61,059 nt of DNA, taken from Oehlia diaphana (lineage: Eukaryota > Glomeromycota > Glomeromycetes > Glomerales > Glomeraceae). Shown piece by piece: positions 36,815 through 49,180 of the stretch. How positions within the stretch are numbered: the stretch's first letter is position 1; the number at the start of each line of letters is the position of its first letter. Made by a program: the position numbers and the translations under genes. The notes under the pieces are model-generated. The model had not been told where the DNA came from. It ran no database searches and saw only the letters and a program-made list of their open reading frames with translations. The DNA lies in the NCBI GenBank assembly GCA_003833135.1, contig QZLH01000258.1, forward strand, positions 34,708-95,766. The letters run 5' to 3'.

Positions 36815-39351
36815 ATTAAAAAAAAAAAAAAATTATTTTATGAGATAATTTCTTATATGATCAAGTTAATAAATATTGGATTATATTATATTGTAGTTAT
36901 TATTGTTGGTTTATATTTTATATATAACGTAATGTAAAATATCGGATATATAATTGTAATAAAAAAACGAAAAAAGCGAATAAAAAAAAATTTCAATTTC
37001 TTTTCTAATAAAAAAAGAAAAATTTTTTTATTTCTTTCTATAGTCTATACTGTCTTTCTATACTGTGGAAAAAAAAATTAAAAAAAACTGTTCTCTACTT
37101 TTTTTGCTAAACGTATGAACGCATCATATATTATAGTCACGTGAGCTTGTTAAATCACGTGAATTAAGCTTTAAAAAAAAGACTATTTCTTGAAATTAGT
37201 TTTTACATTTATTTTATTTGAAAAAGAGAAACTTGATAATAACAATAGAGAAGATAATAACGATAAAAAGAATAGCAATGATAAAGCATGAAGAAATAAA
37301 ATTAATACAGAATAACAAGAAAGAATTATTAGAAACAATAAAGAAGGGATATAAAGAATGTTTGGAAGATGAAAGATGAAGAAATGTGGTGTAAATATGA
37401 TGGAAAAGATAAAAGGAACGAAAAAATGATAAAAAAAAGAAACAAAATACGATGAAAAAGATAAAGAAGACGAAAAGGTGATGAAAATGAAGGCATCAAG
37501 TAAAAAAATAAATTCAATATCGAAAAAAAAGAGTAATCATGCCTTGAACATAGGACTAACAAAGGAAGTATTAGAAATGAAATGCCAAATTAATAAAGCA
37601 AAAAAAAAAAAAGAAATGAATGAAAAACGTACCTTAATTACTACAAATACATTTATTGGACATTCAGATTTACATATTTAATCTTAAAGAATTATAAAAA
37701 AAAAAAGAAAAGAAAAAATTAAACGTAATAAAATAATAAAGCTTTGATTTAACTACTACGTCCTGGAAAAAAACAACACTAATCTATTCCAATAATTTTT
37801 ATGATTCTTATAACTTGATCAGATTAATCAACCTTCTAGAAAGGTTTAAGAACCAGAAATCATACTGAGTTTATACAAGCAATATTTATATAATCTAAGT
37901 CGCAGTACCGAAGAATATGTTAATATGGCAATGTTGGCGTTAATTAATTGTGAATTGTGATGATACTGTATGATAAAAAAAGCTTTATTAAACATTAGTT
38001 CTATTGAGGGACAAAAACCATGAAAGTAGTAAAATTTTTTAAATTTCAATTTTCACCCACATGTGAATTGATTAAAATATTTTTCATGATCACGTCGATT
38101 ATATCGCCCAAAATGGTGATTAGCTGAAATAGAATCGGAAAAATGTTAAGGTAAGCTAATTTGCTGTTGATGAAATAGATGTCGTTAAGATAGTTGATTA
38201 AGTTAAATATGGTAATTAAAGTAGTTTTTTAAATATGAATTGGTAACAAACAAGATTAAAGGATCATGAAAATGTTATTAAATTCTCCCTTGTAATAAAA
38301 TTTATTCGCAAAATCTTCGTTATATTAAAAAAATTCGTTATAAAGAAATCTTTGTTATAAATGAATCATTTATATATTGTATATTTTAAAAGGCATACGG
38401 CATTACGGCATTTAATTAGAAAAATTCAGTATATGATTTTTTATTTAAAAATCGGGACGGCACTGAAAATCCGTTAAATTGTGAAAATTTGCTATGTCGG
38501 GATTCACCGTATTGCAAGTGGGTTATTGAATAGTTGCAAATCTGTAGCGTGAAATAAAGATAATAATCAAGTCGTGATTTTTTTTAAAGAGATTTTTCGG
38601 AGCTTTTTGTGTTAATTTGAATATACTTTTACCGAATATTAATAATTTTAGATTAATTGTTTGATTGGGATTAACAAATTTTATTTCGGGTAAAAAATGG
38701 TAAAAATGATTATCAAAGTTACTTCATCCCAGAGTGTCCCTATCATAAAAGATCGGCGAATTTTACCCTAAATTCTTTATAATAACTATTTCGACAACGC
38801 CTAATTCTTGAATTTATCTGAATGGGCGCTTAATATTTCAATCATTTTAGTTAGACCATACAAACTTGATTTTATGGTTTTCATATTATAAAAATTTCAT
38901 CAAACCCGACTTTTAATTTTTTTTTTTTTTTTCATGCGAAATTTTTCTTCAATTTTTAAAAAATTCTCACCCGGCATAGTAATAATATAAAAAAAATTTT
39001 TTTTTTTTAAAACTTAACAAAATTGACCCGGCCGGACTATGAAAACCATTTTTACCACTTTGCGCCGCCTTAGTAGTATTCACATGGAAATTGAGTAATT
39101 GTTTACCATTTTACATAATTTATAATTTTTTTTTTTTTTTTCGTTACCATTCATACCAAAATCGTTGACTTATGGTAGATAAAGGTGCCATTGTGAACCA
39201 AAAAAATTTTAAATTTATCAGAAATGAGAATGAAAGAAAAAAAATTATATATTAATAGTTTTTTTTTTCAAATTAAAACTTACTTTACTCGATACTCAAA
39301 AAAAAAAAAAAAAAATTTCTACTTTCACATTAATAATTACACTTATTCACC
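36815..39351. other. Intergenic stretch between the kinase-HMG paralogs
   Basis: About 37200-37700 is a purine-rich low-complexity tract whose short Lys/Glu frames are not accepted. T-rich and A-rich runs occur near 38915-39010, 39128 and 39298-39316. No gene was recognised. Confidence 0.4.
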
Positions 39352-41132
39352 ATGTCTAGTGATTCGAACACCATGTCTAATGATTCGATCAACTGGATTG
39401 ATAATGCTATTACTGAAATGCATATTAAATATTTCGATTATAAATTTTTTCGAAATATTGAAGAAATCGGTAAAGGTGGATTTGGTAAAATATACCGCGC
39501 AAATTGGAAAAATATGGAACGACATTTAGTATTAAAATCTCTTTTAGATATGAATCCTATCGCTGTTAAGGAACTTGCTCACGAGGTAATTATATATATA
39601 TATATTTTTTAATATTGAACTAATATATTTTTCGCTAAATATATATTTATAATATAGCTTAAACTTCATCGTGATGTCGACTTTCACGATAATATCATCA
39701 GTTTTTATGGAATAACGCAAGGTATAAACTATTCACTATAATACAATTATATTTTAGTTATTATTTTTAGCATTTACTTGAAAATTGTAAAAGTCTAATA
39801 AAATTTAAATCGTTTCCTAGAAAATTCAAATGATAAATCGAAAAGTTATTTGTTAGTTATGGAATATGCCGATGGTGGTACATTACAAAATTATTTGGAG
39901 AATAATTTCTTTTATCTTAATTGGAAGCATAAATATAACATGGCAAGTGAACTTGCCAGTGCAGTCTTATGTTTACATGATGAAGGAATTATCCATCGTG
40001 ATTTAGTAAGTTCTTTTACATTCATATTGTATATATTTGATAAATGATTAGAAATTAATAATTTATATTTTATAATAGCATTCTTGCAATGTATTAGTTC
40101 GTAATCATACTGTCAAATTGGCAGATTTTGGGCTTTCAAGAAGAATAGATGAAGCATCAAAAAGTACAGCGTTATTTGGCGTAATTCCATATATCGATCC
40201 AAAAAGATTCGGGAATATTAATAATAACGAAAAGAAGAAACAGATATATAAATTAAATGAGAAGAGCGATGTATATGGGATTGGTGTATTGTTATGGGTA
40301 ATATCAAGTGGTCAGCAACCCTTCGGTGGAATTAATAATTATAATCTTGATTTAATTATGGAAATTTCAAAAGGGTTGAGAGAAACTCCCATCCCTCATA
40401 CGCCAAGAGAATATGTAAATATTTATACTGGTAAGTAATGTCTAAGCTTAATTATAGAATATCTTAAAATGTTAAAATTTAGTATTAAATTTAGTAAATT
40501 TTTACTTTTTTTTTTTTATAGAATGTTGGAATGGCGAACCAGAAAAGCGCCCTACAATGCAACAAGTGGTTGCTAAATTAAAAACAATAAGATCAACAAC
40601 TGATACGATGCCAATAATTACTCCAATGTGTACTAGTCCCATACATGGAGATTTATCTTTATTAATGGATAAATTTGATCAAATGACTTTTGAATCCAAT
40701 GGTAGTAATGATTCAACTAACATAGAAACTACTAATGCCGATGGTGTCGGTTCAACAAACATAGAAACTACCAATGCCGATGGTGTCGGTTCAATCAACA
40801 TGGAAACTATTAATACCGATAGTATCAGTTCAGCCAATATAGAAACTATAAAAATACCATTTCCGCCCCAAATAACTGCTGAAGAAGTTTTAGATCGCAG
40901 CAAATACAAAGAAAGAAAAAAAGCTCCAAATAATTTTATGATATACCGTTTGGCGTATGCTAAGGAATTAAAGTCACAAAATATAAGCAATCTCAGTTCA
41001 TATAGTGTATCTGCTCTCGCAGCTTTAAAATGGAATAATGAACTTGATGAAGTAAAACAAGCGTATAAGGACATATCTGATAAAGTTCAAAGTAAATTAG
41101 ATGAAATTAGAACTTCCAGGGTATATGCTTGA
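39352..41132 (+). CDS. Kinase-HMG box fusion protein, copy 2
   Basis: Exons 39352-39585, 39658-39721, 39821-40005, 40079-40430 and 40522-41132 give 481 aa. Intron positions and phases match copy 1. The kinase has [16 protein letters not shown] (Lys kept), [16 protein letters not shown] hinge, IIHRDL/HSCNVL (full HRD with Asn), LADFGLSRR, IDPKRF and KRPTMQQVV. All key catalytic residues are present, so it is the better candidate of the pair for activity. The linker carries 3.5 copies of a 13-residue repeat (344-387). FPPQITAEEVL and the HMG box follow (about 410-468: [39 protein letters not shown]). The ATG context has a second in-frame Met at codon 8. Inference: a DNA-binding kinase or a transcription factor regulated in cis by its own kinase. 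Confidence 0.85.
40716..40853 (+). repeat. 39-bp coding minisatellite in copy 2
   Basis: Three and a half tandem units encode TNIETTNADGVGS, twice nearly exact, then diverged forms. The repeat is absent from copy 1, so the expansion post-dates the duplication. It lengthens the linker between the kinase and HMG domains in frame. Confidence 0.85.
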
Positions 41133-42182
41133 TAGTATAATTCAATTGTTGTAAATTTAAGATTGTTTGGAGTCTAAGAAAATCTTAAATGATTTGTTTT
41201 TTATTTGAATTTATCAGTTTGTATTTTAATCCATATCTTTAATAAAATCATTTGATATTTTATAATATTCAATAATTTATAGTTATAATGTCATTTATTT
41301 GAAAAATTATTTTGAATCAATTAATGTAAAAGCTCACCGGCGGGATATTTACCAGTTATAGTGCAATATTAAAATAAATCCATAAAATAATTGCCTAGGC
41401 GTCGACATAGAGTCATCGACATTGATCTTGATTTTTGATCAACCTCGATCTCGACATCTTAGATCACGACTTTGTAGAAGGAAAAAATTATAGTAAATTC
41501 GATCGAGATGATGACGTTAAATTAACTTATTAATTGTACGAATTTTTATTTATTGATCAATCTTGTATAAATTTTTTTTTTTATTCTTGATATATTTTGC
41601 CAGATTTTTTTCCTTAATTAAATTCTCTTATGGATTTACTTATCTCTCATTATAATAAACGTGGAAAATTGTATTGTATAATTTTGCGTTTTAATACTGG
41701 ATTTCACTAACTTATTTCTAAATCGTTGTTTATTTTATTAGTACATTCAAAGTTAAAACCATTTAACTTTATCACAGTAAAGTTATAAAGCATATGGAAC
41801 TGCTTGTCTTTATCCCTATATAAATAAAAATGGATAATAATCTTTCAAAATATAAGATTCAAAAAAAAAAAAAAATTTTGTATTTACTTAAAGTGCTGAC
41901 TTCGTCTTCTTTGAAGTATGACGTTATAAATATATAAAGATAATATAAAACGTTTGATAATTTATAAATAAATATTTTACAAATGAAAAATAAGATTGAA
42001 AAAGCCCAAAGATAATGAAAATAAAACGAAACCAAAAATAAAATCAAATCCCAAAAAAAAAAGAATGGAAAAATGAGATCGAAGAAACCAAAGCCTTAAA
42101 CAAAATGGAAAATGAAACCAAGCCCAAAAATCTAAAAAATTCTATTGGTTAATTTATTTGTATCATTTCAAATTTTCTTTTT

Positions 42183-42214
<32 letters not shown>

Positions 42215-42225
42215 TTTTTATCTCA

Positions 42226-42266
<41 letters not shown>

Positions 42267-43815
42267 GACTTTTAGCGTCACTTTATTTTAAGAATTAAAA
42301 ATTTACTATCATTTCATGTTGTTCGGAATAATTTATTATAAAATATCTTTTATGCAGAATAAAGCTATTAATTTGAAATATGACTTGCCACTTTCAATTT
42401 CATACAGTATATTTTCATTAATCGAACCATCCAAAGTAAAAGTCAGTTGTATAAACGACCTTCTTGACCAGCCCTTTCAGAAATAATTTTTTATTCAATT
42501 TCAGATTTATTGATACACGGTACACATTTACGCAATCACCGACATAAAACTAGCATATTTTGAATTAAAATTACTCTTCTATCATGTAAGGATAGAATTA
42601 AAGAAGCAATTGATGAATTAAAAAAGTTAATGAAAACAATTGAGCTTGAGATGAAAAATCGTCAATTAAAATACTAGGAAAAAGGGAAAGAGTTAACAAT
42701 AATAATTATAAATGAAAAATCAAACCGTTTGTAAAGTAAATAATTTGAAAAGAGAAATAATGACATCTGGATGGAAATAACACATATGAATCAATATCTA
42801 CTCTTTTAGTAAATATTTAGTCATGTAACATAAAATGATTAGAAAAAATATGAATGTTCTTAATAATAATAATATGAAATTATTGGTGTACATATGTATG
42901 TAGTCTGTAATTAGTAATTTTTGTATACCACTTTTTTATTTGTATATGTATTATTTTTTATGTAAATAAAATTACTTGTTTAGCAAATTTTGGAATTTTA
43001 AGTATTTTAATAAAATATATAACAAGAAGGCAATCAAATTAAGCATTTCCTGTTAATGAAGAGATGTGGTGTCAAATAATAGTTGGAATTGAGAATGCAT
43101 GAATTATTTATTTATATTGTAAATTATTTTTTAAGAATTATTTTTCAATAATCTTACTTTTTTTTTTAAAAAAAAAAAAAATTCATTTCTAATTTTTAAA
43201 TCAAATAATTTTATTAATATGGTTTTTTTGATACAATAGTAGAAATCTTTACTTAATTAATACTAAAATTAATACAAAAAAAAAAACTTGACGCTACATT
43301 TAAACAAAGTTGAAAAATTGAATTCAATTTCATATAATTAATTTCAAAAATAGATTTGAAACTTTAATGGGATATTATTGTTGCATAGTATTTTATTGAA
43401 ATTTTAAAAATAAATTAAAAAAAATATGACTGTGATTTCTATTAGGCCATATAAATAAAATTGTTAGTTTCTCATCAGTGGCCGGGTCACATCTGCTACA
43501 CTACCCACCCTGAACGAAATAGGCCCAACCTCCCAAAAAGAGATCGTCCAGCCTGTTATTTAAAATAAACAACACGAGGCATGACCTGCATTGTCGAAAC
43601 ACGGATACAAATTAAAAGAAGAGAAAAAGAAAAAAAATGGGTTCTAGAACATCATGTTAGTACAAAAGAAACCGAACAACTAAATCGCCAGGACAAGTAC
43701 TCACGTGATCTAAATTTAGCCAATAAAAACGATTTGATATCATGAATTGTAACGTGCATTTCTTTATTCATGAATTTTACATACATACAGTATATTACTT
43801 TAATTTTTTTTTCTA
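41133..43815. other. Intergenic stretch with T/A palindromes and a coding-like fragment
   Basis: Long T-run/A-run palindromes lie at about 42188-42270 and 43155-43181. A short open piece at 42587-42676 (+) reads KDRIKEAIDELKKLMKTIEL..., coiled-coil-like, with no start or partner exon found. A richer-GC block at 43470-43600 (GTGGCCGGGTCACATC...) could be part of a transposon but was not identified. Confidence 0.35.
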
Positions 43816-43966
43816 TTAATCTAAGTCAGTTGAAGTAAATTCGCCTGTTATATAATAATTAATAAATGTTCCCTCTGTTGAAGATGAAGTGTTTTCACCA
43901 TTTAATAGTAAAATAGAATGTTGGCTTGGTATAGGAATATTTGCTTGTTTCAGAATAGATTTAATA
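43816..43966 (-). CDS. Possible terminal exon of an unidentified gene
   Basis: An acceptor TTTTTTTTAATATAG is followed by a 49-codon open stretch (SIKSILKQANIPIPSQHSIL..., ending in FTSTDLD) and TAA at 43816-43818. The composition looks coding. Upstream minus-strand sequence near 44050-44120 reads TYHTSSTSTQFSAS, but no clean donor joins the two. The gene is not recognised and may be a remnant. Confidence 0.3.
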
Positions 43967-44961
43967 CTATATTAAAAAAATGATTTAATAAATACTGTAT
44001 ATTGAAATTTTTAATAAGTAAACCGAAAAATGATTAAATTCTAACCTCTTTAATTAATTTTACGATGCAGAGAATTGAGTTGATGTAGATGAAGTATGGT
44101 ATGTGCTAGTGGTGCGTATATGTGTAATGTTGTTGTGTAAAATATATGAATAAAAGAATAAAGTTTAACGTCTAAATTCAATTCTAATATAGCTGACTAT
44201 TGTGATATTTTATCATGCGATTATAAAAAGCGATCTTTTCACTTGCAATCGATGTCAAAGAGATAGTTTTGATGATGTTGTGGTCCTCTATAGATCGTCT
44301 TATATTATTTAATTTATAACAGATAACTTGTCATTTTTACAAAGAAATCAACAATAATTACATAGTAATTGCTTATTATATATTTAAAAAATTATTAGAA
44401 AACTTTCTATAAGACTGCTTCAAAATTGGCCCCGAATATATATATAAAGGTCAGAGGCAGCAGCCAAAAAATTTTACTATTAACTGTATGCGTTTTTTCA
44501 GGGACGGAATTATGATAATTTTGGTCAGCATCCAAAAAGGTAATGGCTTTACATCGGGCATTATCTATAAGTGGAAAAAAATTTCATGATTTTTTTGGTC
44601 AGTTGTACGCAGATTCGTATTATACCTTTGCCGATCCCAAAAGTAGTATAGTTAAATCACTCAGCTTTTATTTTTAATAAATAAATTTAGACAACTCGCT
44701 ACCTTAAATTTATTATAAATAAAATGAAAAATTGATAAACAAAAAATTGTAAAAAAGCCAAAGATAAAAAAAGAAATAAAAAGCAAAAAAGATAAAAAAA
44801 AAATAAGAAAGACGAGAGAAAAACAATATCTATTTATATTCTCAAGCTCTAATAATAAAAATTAACAAAGTCCATCGCGAAAAGAATGCACTAGTTCTGC
44901 AAATATTAAATAAATAAAGAACGAGTATACTGTAATATCTAAACTAATTATATTTGAATCA
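43967..44961. other. Intergenic stretch with a dispersed repeat
   Basis: 44440-44640 is related to 3616-3740 (ACTATTAACTGTATGCGTTTTT, GGACGG/GGCCGG, GGTCAGCAT/GGTCGGCAT). Otherwise nothing was recognised. Confidence 0.4.
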
Positions 44962-46374
44962 TCAGATTGCCAAATCTAAACCTTCAGAAATAACTGAATA
45001 TTTGAGTAATCTAGACGTATAAATAGCTTGTGGATGAGTATATGTTTGATCATTTTCATCATATTCATCAATTTTAATACTTTCATCCTTTTTATCAAAT
45101 GAAGAATTTTTTTCTTCACGTCGTTTTTGTTCTTTTTTTTGCCTTCTGAATTTTCTGATTTTTTTGATCTCAGATTTAGTTGGTAATTTTGCTTTTCTAT
45201 GCTTTTCTGCTTCTTCGAATTGTTGTTTGATTTCAGCAGACTTATCAGCCATATATGAATCACGAAATAACTTAATCAATTTACGTATTCTTTTAGCACT
45301 TGGCCTATTTTTCGGATCTGGATCCCAACAACTTTTCATTAAATCAATATAACATTTTGGTGCTTCTAACTCATTTATCTCAGGCCTTTTATTTTCTTTA
45401 CATATATCTAATGCTAAATATTGATCATGTGCACAATTTTGAAAAGGTTGTCTTATAGTTGCTATAAAATACATAATCATACCGAAGCTATATATATCTG
45501 CTGCTTGCGTATAAGGTTCTCCTCTTAAGACTTCAGGAGCTACATAAGGCAAAACTCCATAAACGTTATTTTCATCTATATTACCAACTTCTCCACATAA
45601 TCCCATATCCGAAATGCGTATATCCAAAGTAACACTTTTATTAGTTTTATATAATATATTTCCTGTATGAAAATCTCGATGAACCTTCTTTTTTTTATGA
45701 ATTTCTTGAAGACCACTAATAATATAAGTAAGTTTAAATAATTTACGTGACCAATCAAAACCTTTATTGTACTTGCTTATCCAATTAAAAATATTTCCAT
45801 GATCTGCATACTCGAGAACCATAACATATTCTTTCGTATCTGGTTTTTGTATATATGCTTAGAACCTTAGTACCACGTCTAGCCTTTGAATATGCTTTAA
45901 CCTATTTAATAAATTAAAAAAAAAGGTTATGCTAATTAAGAAAGATTGAAAAATAAATCCAATATTTCATACCTCATTTAAGAATTTTTCAGAGATATTT
46001 TTACAATTATCTAAACATTTTAAGGCAATATTTGCGCAGGCTAATCTTTTCCATTTACCATCAAAATATCTTGGATCATCCCATTTATTGACACGATATA
46101 ACGGACCATCCTTCCATATCGCCGAATATACCGTAGCAAAACCACCTTTTCCTATTTCTTTAAATCTTCCAAATTGGTCATAAGGTACCCATTCAATTAC
46201 TGAATTATCCTTAACATGAAGTTTTAATTGCATTTTTTGTATAAATTCATCAATTTCTTTATTTCCACCGGTCCAATTTGAAAAATTATTTCTTAAATAA
46301 CTTTTAAGACATGTTTGATTACACCATACTTTATTAATACATTTTTTACATTGTTCCTTATATGTTTTACTCAT
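44962..46374 (-). pseudogene. TKL-like kinase with one frame-breaking deletion
   Basis: Start at ATG 46372-46374 (MSKTYKEQCKKC). Exon 1 (46374-45973) holds a short C-x2-C...WC ribbon, NWTGGN, EWVPYDQF, the loop GKGGFATVYSA and IALKCL, ending at the family's conserved NE/V intron (45908-45972). Exon 2 opens VKAYSKARRGTKVLSIY. The eight bases expected for the rest of YGISQ are missing (about 45850-45853), shifting into the frame that continues KPDTKEYVMVLEYADHG. After that the domain is intact: VHRDFHTGN (HRD), ISDMGLC (DMG), VAPEV, and a Lys/Arg/Glu-rich coiled-coil-like insert before HPQAIYTSRLL. There is one lesion only, so this is a very young pseudogene, a polymorphic allele or an assembly error. 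It is the closest single-copy relative of the 20.5-23.9 kb tandem gene. Confidence 0.7.
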
Positions 46375-48479
46375 ACTTATCCAACAAACTAAGTGTGAAA
46401 GCTCGTATAATATGAGTAAAAAGAAGATATTTGGGAAAGAGAATAAAAATAAAATGTATATGAAATTAATACAAAAAAAAATATATTTGCGAGGGAGAAT
46501 AAATATAGAATTGTATGTAAATTTATTACAAAAAAAAAAAAAAAAAATTCTCATTATTTCTAAGTACGAAATTTTTAATTTGTGCATATTTTTCAACTTT
46601 TAAAAGTAAAGAATGGTTAGGATACTCGACTGAATGTTTGTCGTTTTTTTTTAAAAGATTTTGATTAACAACCATTTTTGTTATACACTGTATCCTAATG
46701 TAACGTGAAGGCGCATATCATGACATTAAAAAATGATCGCCAATCACCATACACTTTTCAAAAAAGTTTCAAATGGCCTATCAAAATGGATTCTCGTAGA
46801 ATAGATGTAATGAAATATAAATAAATAAAAATTTTTGAAACTAAGGGATTGACTTGTATACATAGTACCATTGCTTTATTAAATGCTTATTTTATTAAAT
46901 TATACATTCTAAATAAATTAAATTTTCTATTGTTTGTAAGGTTTCAAAATCTGAAATCAAAGCTTAAAATAATTTTTCCTGTTTGTACGAAATTCAAAAT
47001 AAAAGCATAATAAGCTCCATTATTAATTACGAAAATTTTATAATCCTACGTTTATTCAGAAAAATATTCATCTCGTGTATTGAATTTCATTTATTGATGT
47101 TATTGGTTATTCTGGTAAAGTGACATTTATAGCTTTTTTGAGATGTTCTGTTGAACAAATACGGGGTAACCAATAATTTAATTAATTTTATAAACAATGA
47201 AGATTTTAATTAAAAACATTCTCATAATCTGATATCTGATATACTGGACTAACTATTTATATAACTTAGACGTCACTTAAATATACCGTATTTTTCGGTT
47301 ATTAAGCACCGAATTTTTTTTCTTTGGATTTTTCTTTCTTTTGATTAATTTTTATACTTTGGCCCGAAAATAAGACCTCCGGCCGATTTGACCAGAATTA
47401 TTAGGATCTTGACCGGCATTAAGTGCAAAAAAGGGATGCTTACATTCCGCAAAATACGGTATATTACACAAAAAAAAAGGCGATAAATATTCGTGATTTT
47501 TAAAATAAATAAAATTATCAATACTATGATTTAAGATATAAATTATATTTTTATGTCTTTCTGACAAGAACAGATTAAATAAATAACATTAATAATGTAT
47601 AATAAAATATTGAAAATTTGTTTATTAACGTGACATATTAATATTGTAATTTGCAAGTTACAAAAAAATCTCATATCATAAACTGAATATATCATATAAA
47701 ATATTTCATATGTTAGGTGCAATATCTTTATGCGCTACATTTTCAATAAAAGTGAAGACAATAAATTGATTATTTGCCATTTGACAAACACATTTTCTTT
47801 AGAGGATTAAAAAATTAAAAAAATTAAACTATCTTCATGCTATCGCATCCTTGCAACATTTAAGTAAATTACTTAAGCCAACTCTAAATAACAAAAAAAA
47901 AAATATATTAGGTTAAATCGATGTTATTTGGTAAAGAAAGACCATCTTTGTTGTAGATCCTAAATCAATGTAACGAAATAAAAAAAAACTGTATCCTATG
48001 ATTGAAAGAGCGTTAACTCTAATGTTAAATATTATTATTATTATTATATTATTTAATCTCTATATGAAGTATTTCATGCATTAATTGTTTTATGGAGAAA
48101 TGAAAAAGCAGTTATTGGATTTCATTTATAACGTGGAAAGTAGCAAACACCAATCGGACAAATACGGAGCACTTGCCACTTCGTATCGAATAAACTTCTT
48201 TCTTGTATTTGTGCTTCCACTTATCAAAAGAGAAGGTTGGTATGTTTCGGATGTTTGTAAAATTAGGCTGTATAGTTTCTTTAAAAATTTTTTTTGATGT
48301 TGTGTGTACGTGCGAGATAAATCGGAAAAAAACCATCAGCCGTACGAAAACAAAGGAAGAGATAATCTTATGACAAATATTACCAATCATAATGAATTCA
48401 AACAAGTCTGCCAAGAAAATAGTCGGTCAGGTGTTTCCAAAAAAAAAAATATTTCGAATAAGTGGCCTTGAAAAGATTT
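46375..48479. other. Intergenic stretch
   Basis: It contains the 47284-47461 MITE. The frame at 48085-48297 (+) is not recognised. Otherwise AT-rich with no signal. Confidence 0.35.
47284..47461. mobile_element. 178-bp TA-flanked MITE
   Basis: The ends TACCGTATTTTTCGG (left) and, reverse complemented, TACCGTATTTTGCGG (right) are inverted repeats with one difference over 15 bp. They are bounded by TA, which suggests a Tc1/mariner-type origin. The interior has CCGGCC-type GC patches. Confidence 0.65.
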
Positions 48480-49180
48480 TTAACTCACAGCCTCACAGCT
48501 AACAACGCAAGCACCAAACGGTACACTTAAAAATTGCACTATCATCCTCGACTCTCACTAGCCTTTCGTCTTACACGTCAGGAATTGTACTAGACAAAGC
48601 AATCCCGAAAATTTATCAAGTTTATCTGAAGCCAATCTATGGAACCGAAAAGTGTCACACGAAATTTTGGCCAACCGTGACGCCAATAGCTCAAAAGAAG
48701 CGTTTTAATAGGGTATTTCGGAATCATATGGCTCTGAAGACAAGACTCCTTCATAGTCGAAAGAAAAGAATACCAATGATCTTGCGCCGTTCCCTGAGCC
48801 ACATAAGAATAAGAATCAGGCTCTTTAGTAGGGACGTCGAAAAAAGGAGACATGCGGGAAATGCTAAGTAACATCAGAATTCCTTCCATAATCCGGAGTC
48901 GGATGGTAAATCAAGGGGAAAAGTCGTGGCAGAGGGTTTAAGACGAAATTAAGAGTATAGGTAAGAGTAGCCGTTAATAGGGTTTGTGTTTCCGGTGGAT
49001 CCCATTCCATTACTTGTATCTTTTTTACTCTTGGTGGATTTACCAAATCACCGGTTGCATTGATCAAATCTTTTGGTAATCTGGTGTAGTTTGTGCACGC
49101 ATTATCATATGCATATCGCCAAGGGTATGGTGAGCAGTTATCTTCGTGGTGACTTTTTTGTACAAGTTAATTTTACTTTC
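48480..49180. other. GC-richer coding-like island, unidentified
   Basis: Base composition rises clearly above the surroundings and several frames are open. On the minus strand YAYDNACTNYTRLPKDLINA and then NPPRVKKIQVMEWDPP (about 49120-48990) look like an extracellular domain. A second minus frame covers 48889-48590, and a plus frame is also readable. I cannot join them or name a family. A decayed gene or a transferred fragment are both possible. Confidence 0.3.

Noticed and set aside
43470..43720. GC-richer block resembling an LTR or RNA gene
   Set aside because: No paired copy, no TG/CA ends, no recognisable tRNA or rRNA structure found by eye.
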